64,000 bases of DNA from Desmodus rotundus (GCF_022682495.2 NC_071388.1:180356528-180420527); one strand, 5' to 3'; shown: positions 1-11,459, counted from the first letter of the stretch. Notes: generated by a model from the letters alone, not told the origin. Numbers and translations are program-made.

Positions 1-453
1 AAATGTTTCATTTGGCCTTCACATTGTGCTATCAGCAGAAACGCTGATTAGCGGGGGTAACTCAGAACTTTGGCTGCACTGCACCTTCACCAAGAAAGAG
101 TCGAGGCTATAAAAATACTTGAATGCAGGGATTCTGTTTTTAAAAAAGAAAATCAATGTCCAGAAACGGTTGCTACGTCATCCCAAATTTATACACCTTG
201 AGAGCCCATTCAGTTAGAGTTGGCGGTAGCCATAAGTAGCCCTCACCGTGAAAGGCCTCATTTTGTTCCTTATGCGCAATTCCTCAGGACAGGAAAGTAA
301 GGCGACAAGTGGCGCAGACAGAAGTACTTTCCTGTCAACCCTGAGGCTCCTCAGATTTCTTCAATCAGAGCTTTCGAGCACTTCAGTCATTCCAGGTTTC
401 CCTGCTTTGAATTGGTACGAGGTCAGCAGACTCTACCACAGGGTTTTTGTTAG

Positions 454-474
454 TAGGATCAGGAAGTCTTTTTA
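454..474. repeat. Target-site duplication, left copy
   Basis: A 21-bp segment beginning TAGGATCAGGAAGTC is repeated without mismatch at 1175-1195. It directly abuts a run of six T (475-480), which reads as a poly-A tail on the minus strand. The perfect match and its position at both ends of the L1-derived block identify it as the TSD of that insertion. Confidence 0.85.
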
Positions 475-1174
475 TTTTTTAGGAAAACCCTCTTAACTTT
501 TATTTTTCTATATGGCATGTTTTAGGTTAAAATAAAGGCTTTATGCAAAGTAAAAACCTACATCAATAGATGCCCCATTCTTTGTTTATGTGAAAGGAGA
601 ATGTCTATTATTGCACCAGTGGTCTGAAAGAGAATAACCGAGTCATTTAAAGGCAAGGTTTATGCTCACTTCTCACTGTTGTTTCTTTTTTAAAAAATTT
701 ATTTATTTATTTTTATTCAGTTACAATTGTCTGCATTTTCTCCCCATCCCTCCTCCCCACCCCAGCCAGTCCCACCTCCCTCCCCCACCTCTACCCTCCC
801 CCTTGATTTTGTTCTTGTGTCCTTTATAGTAGCTCCTATAGACCCCTCTCTCCACTATCCCCTCCCCACTCCCCTCTGGCTATTGTTACAATGTTCTTAA
901 TTTCAATGTCTCTGGTTATATTTTGTTTTTTTTTCTTTTGTTGATTATGTTCCAGTTAAAGGTTCATAGCAGCACAATTTACAATAGCTAAGTACTGGAA
1001 GCAACCTAAGTGCCCATCAGCAAATGAGTGGATCAAAAAACTATGGTACATTTACACAATGGAATTCTACGTAGCAGAGAGAAAGAAGGAGCTTATACCC
1101 TTTGCAATGGCATGGATGGAACTGGAGAGCATTATGCTCAGTGAAATAAGCCAGGCGGTGAGGGACAAATACCA
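475..1174 (-). mobile_element. 5'-inverted (twin-primed) L1 with probable 3' transduction
   Basis: Three parts are visible between perfect 21-bp TSDs. (1) 691-955 is the antisense of a bat L1 3'UTR, C/T-rich here, with the same phrases as the sense copy at 42530-42790. (2) About 963-1174 is plus-sense L1 ORF2 C-terminal sequence ('AGCACAATTTACAATAGC', 'TACATTTACACAATGGAATTC'), so it is inverted relative to part 1. (3) 481-690 is non-L1 sequence ending, on the minus strand, in an AATAAA (499-504) about 18 nt before a short A tail. The end of the inverted part nearest the TSD is its 3'-most L1 position, which is the geometry expected of twin priming. All reading frames are broken. Confidence 0.85.
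481..690 (-). other. Probable 3'-transduced flank carried by the L1
   Basis: This 210-bp segment lies between the L1's own A-rich 3' end (691-712, antisense) and the second poly-A tract plus TSD at 454-480. It has no L1 similarity that I can see and contains a minus-strand AATAAA at 499-504, 18 nt before the tail. This is what is expected when L1 transcription bypasses its own weak signal and uses a downstream one. The segment should therefore also exist beside the parental L1 elsewhere in the genome. Confidence 0.7.
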
Positions 1175-1195
1175 TAGGATCAGGAAGTCTTTTTA
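1175..1195. repeat. Target-site duplication, right copy
   Basis: Identical over 21 bp to 454-474. It marks the 5' end (on the minus strand) of the inverted L1 insertion. Confidence 0.85.
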
Positions 1196-3340
1196 AAACA
1201 TAGGCATCAGGTTTGATGCAGAAGATCGTGTCTTCCTCTAGTTACAGTGCATACGAAATGGTAATGAATGAATATTTGTGCTTGTTGGGGCCAAAGGACA
1301 TTGTCAGGCTGTTTTATACCTTAAGTATTAAAGGCCTAATACCTGAGGCCTATGGGATTTCTGAGGACCTAAACAATAGTCTAAAAGTTGAAATTAAAAA
1401 AAAAAAAAAGCTATTCATTCAAAAATGCAAAAAGGGCAAACTGAAATTAATAAATGCTTAACTAAATGTTTCCAAAATGTAATAATATGTCAAATTTATC
1501 TAGTGTTAAATTTAGAAATCAAGAAATTGTCATTATATCTGAAAGCAATCTGTAGGCTCAATTTTTAAGAATTTGAAGAGATTAAGAAATCATAGTCAAT
1601 CCTAATTTGTATTATCCATAGCTAAATAATTTTAAACTCAAGATTATAAGCATCAATTTTATATAATGTATAAAAATTATAATATGGGATGTGGTATACT
1701 TCAACATATTTTCTATCATAGCACTAGAAGAGAGACTGGGGTCAATGGAGGTGACTCAAACCCACAACAATCCTATCACTGATATTGAAAAAGCACCCAG
1801 AACCTGCACGCATCTCCTACCTTCTCACACTTCTCTTCCCACGGCAGCCCATGAGGCAGGAAGCAGCAGCGTGGGTGAGAGAGCCCTGGATTTGCAGTCG
1901 AACACCCAGGTTCCAGTTTTGGTTGTGAGCTATTTCCTTTGTTACAGGATCTCAGGGGCTGAGGCTCATCAAGACCAATGGGCTCCATCTGCAAAAAGCA
2001 GAATTGAGATGATAAAATGAGATACCCCATTAAGGCTGTACTAGCTGAAACACCCATTTGTAGGGCAAAGCAGGCTATCGGCAGGGTCGGGGTACTATAT
2101 GAAAGCACTTTGCAAAGTGTAGGAGATTACAGGTGTTGATCTAAGAAACAGTCAAACTGCAGAGAATTTTCATGAGTTTATTTGAACCAAACTGACAGCA
2201 ATTGCCAGGAAACAAAATCTCAATGAATTCAGAAAATGCTCTGGGGAATGGCAGCTTTGCAGCTTATTTTCTACATTAGAATCAAAGGAGGAGGCGTAAG
2301 GAGGGTTACATGAAATCTATTGGTGGTAGATTAAGAGGGCAAGAGAAAGCAAAGCTAATTTCTGGGACTGGCTAAAAAGGCAACATTGGGAAATGCACGC
2401 TTCTCTGTCCTTGGTGGGTACGAGCCAACAATGAACACCACAGCACAGACAAGCGGCAAGCCGGCAGCAAGATAACCACGAGGGGTTCTGCGGTCTTCCT
2501 GGTCTTCCTGGTCTTCCTCTAGTGCTGGAGGGTGTGCCTTGAGGGTCTGGAAAAGATTCCTCTGACATTTCAAAGGTATGTTATCTTTGATGCAAAAGGA
2601 CACCGGACAGGCTCACTTAAGGTAACAATTGACCTTTCTCAAGGAAGCTACAGGCCTAGTTCGTGACTACCTGTCATATCTTGCTTTTAGTTAGGAATTT
2701 GTATGTTCAGACCATCCTATGGGGGTTACTTTTAGTCTCTGAGTTTGTAAGGCCCACCATGCAGACCTCTCCTGAGCCTGTCCCCTTTTCCGTCCACACA
2801 CGGAGTAAGATTCAGAGACAAATAGAAAGCAAGGAAAAGGGAGGGAGAAATAAGACCCCGGTGAATGCTTAAATTTACTCAGAACAGCAGAGTGGCTTCT
2901 AAGTTTCTCACAGCCCCAGGCAGCTCTCTGATCCCTGGTCTGGCACCTCTGTGTCCACAGTTGTGCCCCCTCCCGACAAGCTGTTGTCACACAGAGTTTT
3001 GGATAGGATCCTTACGTACCCCCAAAGCGAAAAGAGTTATTACTTCGACTTCTTCTTTACCCCACCTCTCTCCTTCAAAGCAAATGGAGAGAATGGTGGG
3101 GCCTGAAATAGCCTCTCCCAGGGAAATCCAGCCCTGTAAGCTTGCATTTACATTATGGGGTTAACAGATTCAGAATTTCCAATAGCCTGTAAAACAGTTC
3201 TCACATTCACCTCTGTTTGAAACTCCACAGTTCGTCAGGTAATGACTATAGGAGTGTTCCATTTATTTTGCCTTGGACAGACTTTGTTCTTTTTAAGTTT
3301 GCAGCTTATAGAAGCACAGTCTTCCCAACTTGATATTTTC
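1196..3340. other. Intronic sequence without a supported gene
   Basis: I see no exon with plausible splice sites. An A-run lies at 1396-1409. Three perfect copies of the 9-mer GGTCTTCCT are at 2492-2518. The stretch 2130-2760 ('GAGTTTATTTGAACCAAACTG' onward) has the feel of an old LTR, but I cannot assign it. The small frames here are uninformative. Confidence 0.5.
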
Positions 3341-3344
3341 TTCT

Positions 3345-3640
3345 ATTTTCAGATGACAAGGTATTGTGTATAGAAAATCATAAGGAATCCACAAAAACAC
3401 TATTAGAACTAATAAACAAGTTCACACAGTTGTAGAATACAAGATCAGTATACAAATATCAATTGTATTTCTCTACATTAACAATGAAAATCCAAAAATA
3501 AAATTAAGGAAATAATTCCATTTCCAGAATAAAATATTTAGTAATAAACTTAAGACAAGACTTATGCACTGAAAACTGTAAAACAGTGTTGAAAGAAAGC
3601 TAAAATAAATGAAGACATCCATGTTGACGGATTGGAAGCC
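3345..3640 (+). mobile_element. L1 ORF2 fragment (sense)
   Basis: The segment matches the internal ORF2 stretch that reads 'aaaac-actattagaact-ataaa', then 'ttgtatttctctaca-ttaacaatga', 'ataaacttaa' and 'ctgaaaactgtaaaaca', ending near 'catccatg--gattggaag'. It has many substitutions and stops, so it is an old truncated copy. No TSD was recognised. Confidence 0.8.
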
Positions 3641-4950
3641 AGCTTGATTTAAGACACAGACCTGGGGGAACCCTGAATAGGGAAGAGTCTCCTGCACTTG
3701 TGGGAGGAAAGGTTGTCCCTTATCTCATTAGAATGATTACAAGTGAAGGATTAGCAATATTCAGATAAAAGGTCCAGAGGTCATCACAGGAAACTTTTCA
3801 ATTGGCTGTTTTGCCAGAAGAGGAACCTTGAGAGTAAGGCTCCTCCCTACCACATTTTCTTTCTTCACTCTAGAAGCTTCCTTCCACTTTCAGTTTTGGG
3901 TGAGGGATGGTGGTGGGAGCATCAAAGAACTTTCTAGAAGGTTCTAGATTTCCTTAGAATCCTCTGGCTTCACACTTTCTGGGTTATGGGAAAGGAAAAT
4001 GAGAACAAAAAGAGAGAAAAAAAGGGGGAAGGATAAAGGAAAATCAGCTCTGCAGTCTCCTAACACCCATTTGGTTGTGGCTCCTGGCTGTTGAGGGTCG
4101 CCTGCGAGTGTTTCCCGAAAGGCATGGACTGTGACCACCCTGATGTAGATTAATTCTTTCCTCTTATAAAGTTGAGCTATAGTATACTTAATGAGGGAGA
4201 AATAGGATGTGATTTTTTTTTCCTTCAGAATCGCTCCAGTATGATCTGCAGAATGATTAGCGTGGCTCAGCCTCAGTTGGGATATTATGGCTTAAATTAT
4301 TCCTATTAGTTTCCAGCTGACCTTGGAACACAAACATTACATCTGATTTCAATGAAACTTTAGACTTTGTTGTTCTCAGTCAACTAATGAAACAGTTGAA
4401 CCTTCCCATGACTTGCGGTAATTATAATAAAGGGGAAGTATTATCACGAATAATGCAAACCGATTTACAAGATGGCAAAGTGATATACTGGAAGTTGTGC
4501 ACAAAGACACTGAAGATGTGAACGGAATAAAAATGCAGGGCCGTTCCAAAGGTCGATGTGTTGCTGCTGAAATGCAACCTCGCCCGGCAGCATTACTTTG
4601 TACAGTGAGTTTTGGCACAACTGACTGGCTACAAGAAACATTATGTTAACAGGAAAAGCCACTTTAAAAGTCTGTTTGATGCTTAAAGCTCTCAAGTACA
4701 CTCTAAACGTTTAAACCAATACTCCAAACTGATTAAAGCATTTATGGAAAATAAAAGTGTTTTGCTAGAGGGGGAAAGATGAGGGGTCTTGGTTGTTGTT
4801 GCTTGTTTGTTTGGTTTCACTGAGGTGTAGAACAGAAACCCCAAATTTGACAGATTTCCCAGTTCTAATTTAGTTTTAAAAGTTTGAGTGTATGCCACCC
4901 CAAACAATTTACCCAAACTCAATGGGTTTTCAAATCAAATATAATGTGGG
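3641..4950. other. Intronic sequence, nothing assigned
   Basis: Moderately AT-rich unique sequence. A purine-rich tract lies at about 3985-4043. There is no convincing open frame with splice sites and no repeat that I can name. Confidence 0.45.
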
Positions 4951-4954
4951 TCCT

Positions 4955-5052
4955 TCTGCCCTAGGAGAGGAACGGTGTCCTCCTCTTCATGGTTATGTTC
5001 TTAGCAGTGAGTACAGTGCCTGGCACCGAGCAGATGATTAATAAAAGAATAA
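4955..5052 (-). mobile_element. L2 3'-end fragment
   Basis: Contains the antisense L2 tail pattern: 'gtgtcctcctcttcatggttatg', then 'gtacagtgcctggcac' and a region corresponding to 'agtaggtgctcaataaa'. Diverged and short. Confidence 0.65.
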
Positions 5053-5254
5053 GGAAACTTGGGTGCCTAAAAAGTAGGAACTCACCTCATAACTCACTTG
5101 GGAGCACTCTAGCATCACCTCATATTTAAGTGGACATTTACAGATGTTTTATACATGCTGGGTTTTGGACTAGAGCCACTTCTGAGCTTCCTGCCCCCTG
5201 CCCCCCATGTGTCTGAAGAACTCTTCATTCTTCAAATCATGTTCTCTGAAGACT

Positions 5255-5440
5255 GCCAGACCTGTGATGCCCACGGCTCTGCAGCCATACAATCTGGGTT
5301 TGATTTCTGGCTCTGCCAGTTACAAGTGACTCTGATGAATGACTATTTGGTGCCTCCATTTCTCCATATGTAAAGTGGGGTTTTGTGAGGGTTAAGTGGG
5401 TTCATGTATATCATATGATGATCACTCAGCAAATGTCAGC
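5255..5440 (-). mobile_element. MIR SINE fragment
   Basis: Reads as the reverse of the MIR consensus: 'ctgggtttgatttctggctctgccagttac', then 'ctccatttctccatatgtaaagtggg', 'gtgagggttaagtg' and 'cagcaaatgtcagc'. An ancient, noncoding tRNA-derived SINE. Confidence 0.8.
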
Positions 5441-6570
5441 TCTTAGTGCCCAGAGTCACTTGTCCAACTGTACTATAATTGCTTGTTCACTTACACTCCT
5501 TCCCCTCAACTCACCCAGTGTAGGACTTCTATCTTCTTACCTCTCTATGCACCAGGTTTACAAAACACAGGCCCTAAACTCGGTAAGTACGCAATCAGTG
5601 TTTGCTGATTTGAATACAATAAGCCCAATCCATTCCCTGGGGAGGCCCCAATCCCTTGGAGAACAGGAGACCAATTTCTCTCTTATTCTTTAGGAAAGTC
5701 CTTCCCGATGGAGATCATTTGGGTTAGAAACCTGTAACTACCACTTTCTACGATTCACTTTGCTGGGGATGGATTAGAGGCCTTTAACCTCCACCAGGAA
5801 TTTTGAACTAGCTAGTGTTTCACTTGGGCCAAATTTTCTTTTAAGGACATTCAGATTGACTTTCCATGTCATTTTGCCGTTAAGAAACGTTTTCTCTTCC
5901 TTGTCATTTATTTTGAGCAAGTTCACATCATTCTTATTGTCTTTCCTTTTCTGAATGAACATTACCTCTTCCTAACTTGCACAGCCAGGGTTAGGGAAGA
6001 GAAGAGGTTTGGGGTATACCGCTTTCTTCCAAAACTATCATTGATTGGAAGAGTCTGTTTTTCCCCCCAACTTTTAACCACATTTTAAAAGCTTGTACAA
6101 AGTGTTTCCCAGTTTCTGTTCTGAGTGATATCATTCCCCAAGAACCTAAGTATTCAAAGAAAAATCATATTAAAAAAATGCACTTTTAGGCCACAAAAAA
6201 CACAGCATGAAATTAAAACTATTTCGTTGTTTCTAGAAAAACAATTGCTTGTATACCGAATACTTGGTGTTAAGCTTTAGCATTAGGTTAAAAAATGTGG
6301 ATGTACTTATAGAAAAATGTCAAAGAAATATAAATAAAGCTGGTACTTGCATAACACAAAAATTCTGGCAGTGGCAAATACACAATGTTCGAGAAACCCT
6401 GGGTCAGAGAATGTTCCTGAGGTTACTCAACTATTACATGAGTAACGGAAGAGTGTTCTGCCCTGGAGCTAGGGTTTCCCCACCAGTCTCTTTTCTCTGT
6501 GTTCCTCCCAGTCTCTGCCTAGGGAAACAGAGCCGTCACACCACCACCAATATGTAGTTACCACCATTGA
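5441..6570. other. Intronic sequence, nothing assigned
   Basis: No supported exon. The small frames (up to 102 codons) have no recognisable protein features. The sequence is AT-rich with no clear interspersed repeat. Confidence 0.45.
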
Positions 6571-6574
6571 GTTT

Positions 6575-7094
6575 AGCTTTTTTCTGTAAAATAAAAGTTA
6601 CATTTTTTATTTTCACCAATAGCTTCATTGACTTGGATATTTTTCATATGTCAGCTAGTTCCCACGTGGTATAACACTGATTATTCTCAATGTCTCGATT
6701 TGATAGCTATCAACTTCAACTGGTCTACCTGACCGTCGGGCATTGCCCAGTGAGAAATCTCCAGCACGAAATTTCGCAAACCACTTTTGACACGTTCGGT
6801 CACAGCACCTTTTCCATCCACTTCACAAACTTTGTTTTGTGTTTCAGTTGTGTTTTTACCTTTCTTGAAATAATAAAGCATAATATGCTGAAAGTGTTGC
6901 TTATTTTCTTCCATCTTCAATATTGAAATGGCTACACAAAAATTCACCAATTTTGGTGTTTTTAAAAAAATGCATGCTGATATGACAGCTGTCACAATAC
7001 AATCTAATAAAATTGTTTTGAATAAAGTTAAAGAAACTAAGCTCTACTGGAGTGCTCTTACAGGAAAAACCGAACGTTCTTATTGGCCAACCCA
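6575..7094 (-). mobile_element. Truncated mariner transposon
   Basis: The right end carries a mariner terminal repeat: GGCCAACCCA (7085-7094) followed by TA at 7095-7096, with an inner 'GAACGTTCTTATTGG'. On the minus strand the coding remnant begins at a methionine near 6915 and reads MEENKQHFQHIMLYYFKKGK, matching the start of mariner transposases with their DNA-binding helices. After 'GAVTERV' the frame shifts, and the following 'rsGrpvevds' and 'yttwelad' regions lie in other frames with stops. The catalytic acidic-triad domain is absent and no left terminal repeat was found. The element is dead and 5'-biased. Confidence 0.85.
6687..6915 (-). pseudogene. Mariner transposase N-terminal remnant
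   Basis: About 41 residues in one frame resemble the transposase N-terminus (helix-turn-helix domain that binds the terminal repeat). A frameshift follows, and the family pattern continues in another frame down to about 6600 with stop codons. Mariner transposases are about 345 residues long with D,D34D catalytic residues, and none of that half is present. Confidence 0.8.
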
Positions 7095-7096
7095 TA

Positions 7097-8045
7097 CAAG
7101 AAACCAGCAGGTGGGTTCCCAGCACAGGCTTTCCTTTCTGTCTTTGCTCTAGCTCAGGAGGTTGGATTTCTTATGACCCTTATCCAATAGTCTCTTCTCT
7201 CAGTTGCAAAAATTCCAGGTCCTAGTTGACTATCTCCTGGTTGATTATTTTTATTTTTCTGTTTTGGAAATAAGCCACTGAGTTGCCCTCACCAAACCAG
7301 TTTGTCATTTAACCATGGGAATTATAGACAAAAGAGCCCTCTAAGGTTGTTGGGTCCACTGCCTGCCATCATGGGACCCTCTGCTTCCTACGTAGTTATT
7401 TCCAGTTCCTCGTCCCTTCCAGTTTTCTGTGTCCAAGTACTTCCTTCTAACCACTGCTATTTCAGTTGACAGTGTACTTGCAGAAAAGTTATTCTTGTCC
7501 ATCCAGATAGTTTTCCTTGTAGGCAGTTATTAATCTCCATCCCCGTGGTGAGGTATGCCTTTTGCATTTCCCCCACTTAACACAATCCCTCAGTGCCTAC
7601 CTGCCGCCAGCCCCTGAGGCCAGGCTCAGGGATATGAAGTTGAAGAAGATCCAGTTCCCGAGTGGCTAGGCCTCCACACTGACTTATTTTTACTTTTTCT
7701 TCTCTTGTCGACCTCCTGCTGTTCTTAAAGTATTCTTAGGACCAGCCAATAGGACCAACTGTGTACAGGGATTCTGCTCCCTGGCCTCCAGGCCTCCTCA
7801 CAGGCTTCCCTGCAGACCACCACACAAGCTCAGCCCCAGCCTCCCCCCACCCCCTCCTCGAGCAACTGATAGCAATTATTTCCAAGTGATAATACATGTC
7901 ATCTGTATTTTGAGCCTTCCCTCTGCTTGTGAATAGAAAGACTTTGTGTTCTGTTAGGGAAAGGAGGCTTTTCCAAGAGTCCAAAATCACATTCCACATT
8001 TTACTCACACAGAAGCCTCGCTTGAGGGGGCAGAATGTAAAAAGT
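7097..8045. other. Intronic sequence, nothing assigned
   Basis: Unique sequence of mixed composition. A minus-strand frame of 127 codons (7736-8119) spans the edge of a MIR and has no domain features, so I regard it as chance. Confidence 0.45.
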
Positions 8046-8054
8046 ATTTGACTA

Positions 8055-8290
8055 CAGCCAGGAAACTTTGTCTTAAGGCCCAACTCTGTTAACTCCTTGA
8101 ATGATCCTGGGGAAGTCACTTAATTTTCTTTGCCTGGCCCATCTTATAACATGGGGCTGCTATTTCTTGGCTATCCTACTTGAAGAAATGATGTTGAAGC
8201 TCCATTGGAGGGATCCAATGAGTCGATGTTGGTTAAAGTGCTCCATGACTGCCAAGTGCTCTGCAAATGTCAGAAATTCAGTTGCATGGT
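8055..8290 (-). mobile_element. MIR SINE fragment
   Basis: Antisense MIR core: 'ctgggga-agtcacttaa-tt', then 'cccatcttataacatgggg' and a 3' part ending 'ccaagtgctctgcaaatgt'. Confidence 0.7.
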
Positions 8291-8884
8291 GACATCTGGG
8301 TCAGAGAACACTTTATTCTGTGCAGAACCCCACTCTGCTGTGTATCTACCAGGTGGTCCTCTGCCCTTTGCAGGCCCTCACTCGCCTGGTGAGGCCATAG
8401 GGAATCCCTATAACTTCAGGGGCAAAAACAGAGTCTACTCCCCACCCTCAGGTCAGACGCTGGGACTGTCTTGCCCCATCCACGTGCCCACCCTGGCATT
8501 AAGCTGCAGGTTTCAGTATCATGAGATCCTGAAATGCAGGAGGTAAGATCACTCTACGGCAGGGCTTCTGAACTTGGGTCTGTGGTTCCAGAGTTCCATG
8601 GATGAGTTTTAGGGACTTGATTAACCTCTCAAAGAGCTTGGCAAAATTGTGTGCACGTGAGGGTTACTTTTTTTATTTTTGAGAACATATCCATAACTTT
8701 CATCAGATTTTCAAAAGTGTCCTTAACCCAAAATGGTTCAAAAATGCACAGCCCTAAGATAGCTTTTAAGAATTATTGCAATCACATGGATCGGGTTAGA
8801 TAGAACTAATGTCTTATTATATATTACTTTTAGTTTATAAGTTAACACTCTATAAAAAAGTTTCTCAGAGCCTCCCTTTGGGGG

Positions 8885-8960
8885 AACCCCATTATGGGAT
8901 TCCAATGAGATGTTAACAAAAGTGCTTTGTGAATTGCCAAGTGCTATTCAAATGAATTCT
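8885..8960 (-). mobile_element. MIR-like fragment
   Basis: 'ccaatgagatgttaac-aaagtgctttgtgaattgccaagtgctattcaaatga' parallels the 3' half of the MIR at 8210-8280. Short and diverged. Confidence 0.5.
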
Positions 8961-9555
8961 TAATCACACGTTTCCTGCCTTTGACTTTTTTCACCCTTAT
9001 CTCTACATCCTCATTTCCCCACTTTTATATTCTTTGCTATAATCATAATAAAATACTTTATGCTTTTACATAGACTGATTAGGAAAATTACAAATGAATA
9101 CAAAAGGCTTTATTCAAGGCTTTTGTTTGCTTTGTTTTTGTCCAAAACAATCCCTCAGGAAAAAGGGAGTTATCAAATATTTAAGCCCTTACAAATTCAT
9201 ACCACAGACACTTGCTTAAATATTTTGCCTAATAACACTACGGTTTAAACATCAGGCCTGCTTATGTAAATAGTTCATGTAGCTTGGAGGCCTCCTTTTA
9301 TTTGAGCATATAAAGAAGTTTCTCAGAAAGAGTTAATGGGTAATACATATATTTTCTGAATTTCTGCATGTCCCCACATTTCATTAATAGTTTAGTTGTG
9401 GGAATGGAATATTAGGCAATTATTTAGGGTTTTTCTAAAAATAAGGTATTGCTTCATTGTTACCTAGCACAGCGTGGATGATGAAAATTCTGTTGTGCAT
9501 CTGATTTTCATTCCTTTGTCAGTAACAAAGTAGTCATGAGTTTACTAAATATTTA
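8961..9555. other. AT-rich intronic sequence
   Basis: No repeat or exon recognised. The 62-codon plus-strand frame has no supporting features. Confidence 0.4.
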
Positions 9556-9559
9556 GGGT

Positions 9560-9855
9560 GCTTTTCCCTTTCTGGCATGTGATAAAGTTGCACTTCTTGG
9601 CCCCTTGAGCTTGAATAGATTCATGTGACTAATTCTGGCCAATGAGTTGTGAGCAGAGGGATACACACCATTCCCAGGCCAGAGTATTTATTCTGAGAAC
9701 TTCCAGAATCTTCTTTTCCCTCTGCCATGGCAAATGACAATGTTCCACATCGTGGAACCATCAGTTAGGTCCCAGAGTGAAGAAGGTTATGACCCAGGAA
9801 CACAGCCTCTCCATATCTGTTATACATTCTGGGCATACTCAACCTCTCTTCTGAC
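9560..9855 (+). mobile_element. MaLR/MLT1-type LTR fragment
   Basis: Phrases shared with mammalian MaLR solo LTRs occur in order: 'gtgactaattctggccaatgagttgtgagcag', 'cttccagaatcttcttttccctctgccatgg', 'caatgttccacatcgtgga' and 'ggtcccagagtgaag'. It is a noncoding solo-LTR remnant with no internal retroviral genes next to it. Confidence 0.7.
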
Positions 9856-10212
9856 CCATTCTCAGCTCCCAAAACCCTCACTACAAAGCTTTGGACAAAA
9901 ATCACATGCTTCCTTTGTAATGTTATATTTTGGCTTTAGCCTAAGGGCAGAAGTTCCTACTGCCAGCCACTAACGGTGGGTTGGAGTTAAGTGATTTACC
10001 TGGTAACTGGCCCACTCTACCCTTTGCATTTAGTAACATTGAACTTGGAGCTTTTGGGGGCTCCTGAGGTGTCCCTTGCTTACTTCTCGTATCTGAAGCT
10101 ATGGTTTCCTCTGCTTTTACTCTGTCTATTCTGATCACATACATTTTCTGTATTCTAGGAATTCTTCAGTATTTTTGACTGACAGATGGTTTCCAGCATT
10201 GTTCTGCTTTTA

Positions 10213-10240
10213 TTAAAAACAAAACAAAACAAAACAAAAC
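10213..10240. repeat. (AAAAC)n microsatellite
   Basis: About five uninterrupted AAAAC units following 'tttatt'. A simple pentanucleotide repeat, likely polymorphic. Confidence 0.85.
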
Positions 10241-10450
10241 TGTGCTGTCATTTCAAAGGGACCTTTGGAGAGAAGGGGAGTAGATGCCTGTGCTCAGTCT
10301 GCCATTTTTAACAGGAAGTTAAATGTCAATTTTAAACAAGTTGTTCTTTTTTTTCCAATGGGAAAAAAAAATCATATTGATTCTAAGTTGTCTAAGTAAA
10401 AGGGCAATATATGAGAGCCTTAAAAACATGAGCCCTTTCCTTCTCATGAA

Positions 10451-10494
10451 GCCCTTAATAAACAATTATAGGAACCCTTGATAAACAATTGGAA
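10451..10494. repeat. 22-bp imperfect tandem duplication
   Basis: 'CCCTTAATAAACAATTAT' is followed 22 bp later by 'CCCTTGATAAACAATTGG'. The units differ at a few positions. The duplication lies just upstream of a larger diverged duplication. Confidence 0.65.
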
Positions 10495-10584
10495 GCACAG
10501 CTTAGAGGGAGTGTTAAAGAGGCCTAAAAGGATATAATAAAGAGGGTTTGAGGCTTGAGTAATAGGGTATTTGAGGAGAAGTAA

Positions 10585-10875
10585 ACAGAATTAGGACTAT
10601 TTGTTTTAGCCAAATAAAATTTCAGATTGTCCTAATATAGTAAGGCATAAAGTGCTAATGTGCAGATCAAATTTTCTGGATCTCTACTAAGGCCAAAATA
10701 ACTAGAAACTAGGAACTGACTTTAGTTACACAAAAATAGCTTTAGGTGAAAAACACAAAAACAACTTTCTGAACACTCAGGTTTTTAACATAGGCAGCAG
10801 AATACCTGAGGAAGGTACAGAAAGCAGTTCTCCAGTTCTTAGAAGAAACTGAAGGGGTGGTTTGGTTTGGAGGTC
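10585..10875 (+). repeat. Diverged local duplication, copy A
   Basis: Homologous, in the same orientation, to 11460-11735. Matching landmarks in order are 'TTTTAGCCA-A-AAAA-TTCAGATTGTCC', 'TTTAGGTGAAAAA', 'ACTTTCTGAA', 'CAGAA...GTTCTC-A-TTCTT' and 'TCTGCC'. Many small indels suggest an old event. It could be two copies of an unassigned ancient repeat or a segmental duplication about 875 bp apart. Confidence 0.7.
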
Positions 10876-11235
10876 TGCCTGAAGACAGGAGCCTGCATTA
10901 GACTCTGTCCCTAAGGCGCTGTGGTTCTCTGCGAGCCGAAGCTGTGGTAAGTCCTGGGCACCATGGAAAGAGATCCCGTGGCTGTTAAAGCTGTGAGCAA
11001 GCATGGCTTTCATCATCCTTGAAACGTGACATAATTCATGAGAAACCTGGAATAGCAATGTCTTATGTTGGAGTATTTTTGCTAACTATTAAAAAGCTCA
11101 TATTTAACTTTTCCATTATGAACTTGAGCCTTCTTTGGAAGCTGTCTTCTTCCCATAAGGTTTCTCCAGACAATGTTTTCCCAGCAATATTTGCCCAGAC
11201 AGCCTGACTAGTTAGCTCATTAGTTAGTTAGTTAG

Positions 11236-11432
11236 TTTTAAACCCTGAATTGCTTATTACTCTTTTTCAATTATCTCTAGTAGTATAGTTTTCTCCTTCT
11301 TATTCATTGTTTTTGCTAAAATTGCCAACTAGTTTATTAGTTATAAACTCTAACCTGTATGTTTCTCTATTCAATCATCTCTAGCAGTACAGTTCTTTCC
11401 CCCTTGTTCATTGTTTTACTAGAATTGCCAAC
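11236..11432 (+). repeat. 103-bp tandem duplication (two units)
   Basis: Unit 1 (about 11236-11329) and unit 2 (about 11341-11432) share 'TTCAAT-ATCTCTAG-AGTA-AGTT' and 'TTCATTGTTTT--CTA-AATTGCCAAC', offset by 103 bp at the shared 3' end. Identity is roughly 80% in the aligned core by eye. The pair lies between the copies of the larger diverged duplication. Confidence 0.75.
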
Positions 11433-11459
11433 ATAGGAAAGCAGAAGAAGAAAATTATA

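Noticed and set aside
2355..2603. Gly-Arg-Pro / Glu-Asp-Gln repeat peptides on the minus strand
   Set aside because: They are produced by three copies of a 9-bp DNA repeat. No splice sites or wider homology.
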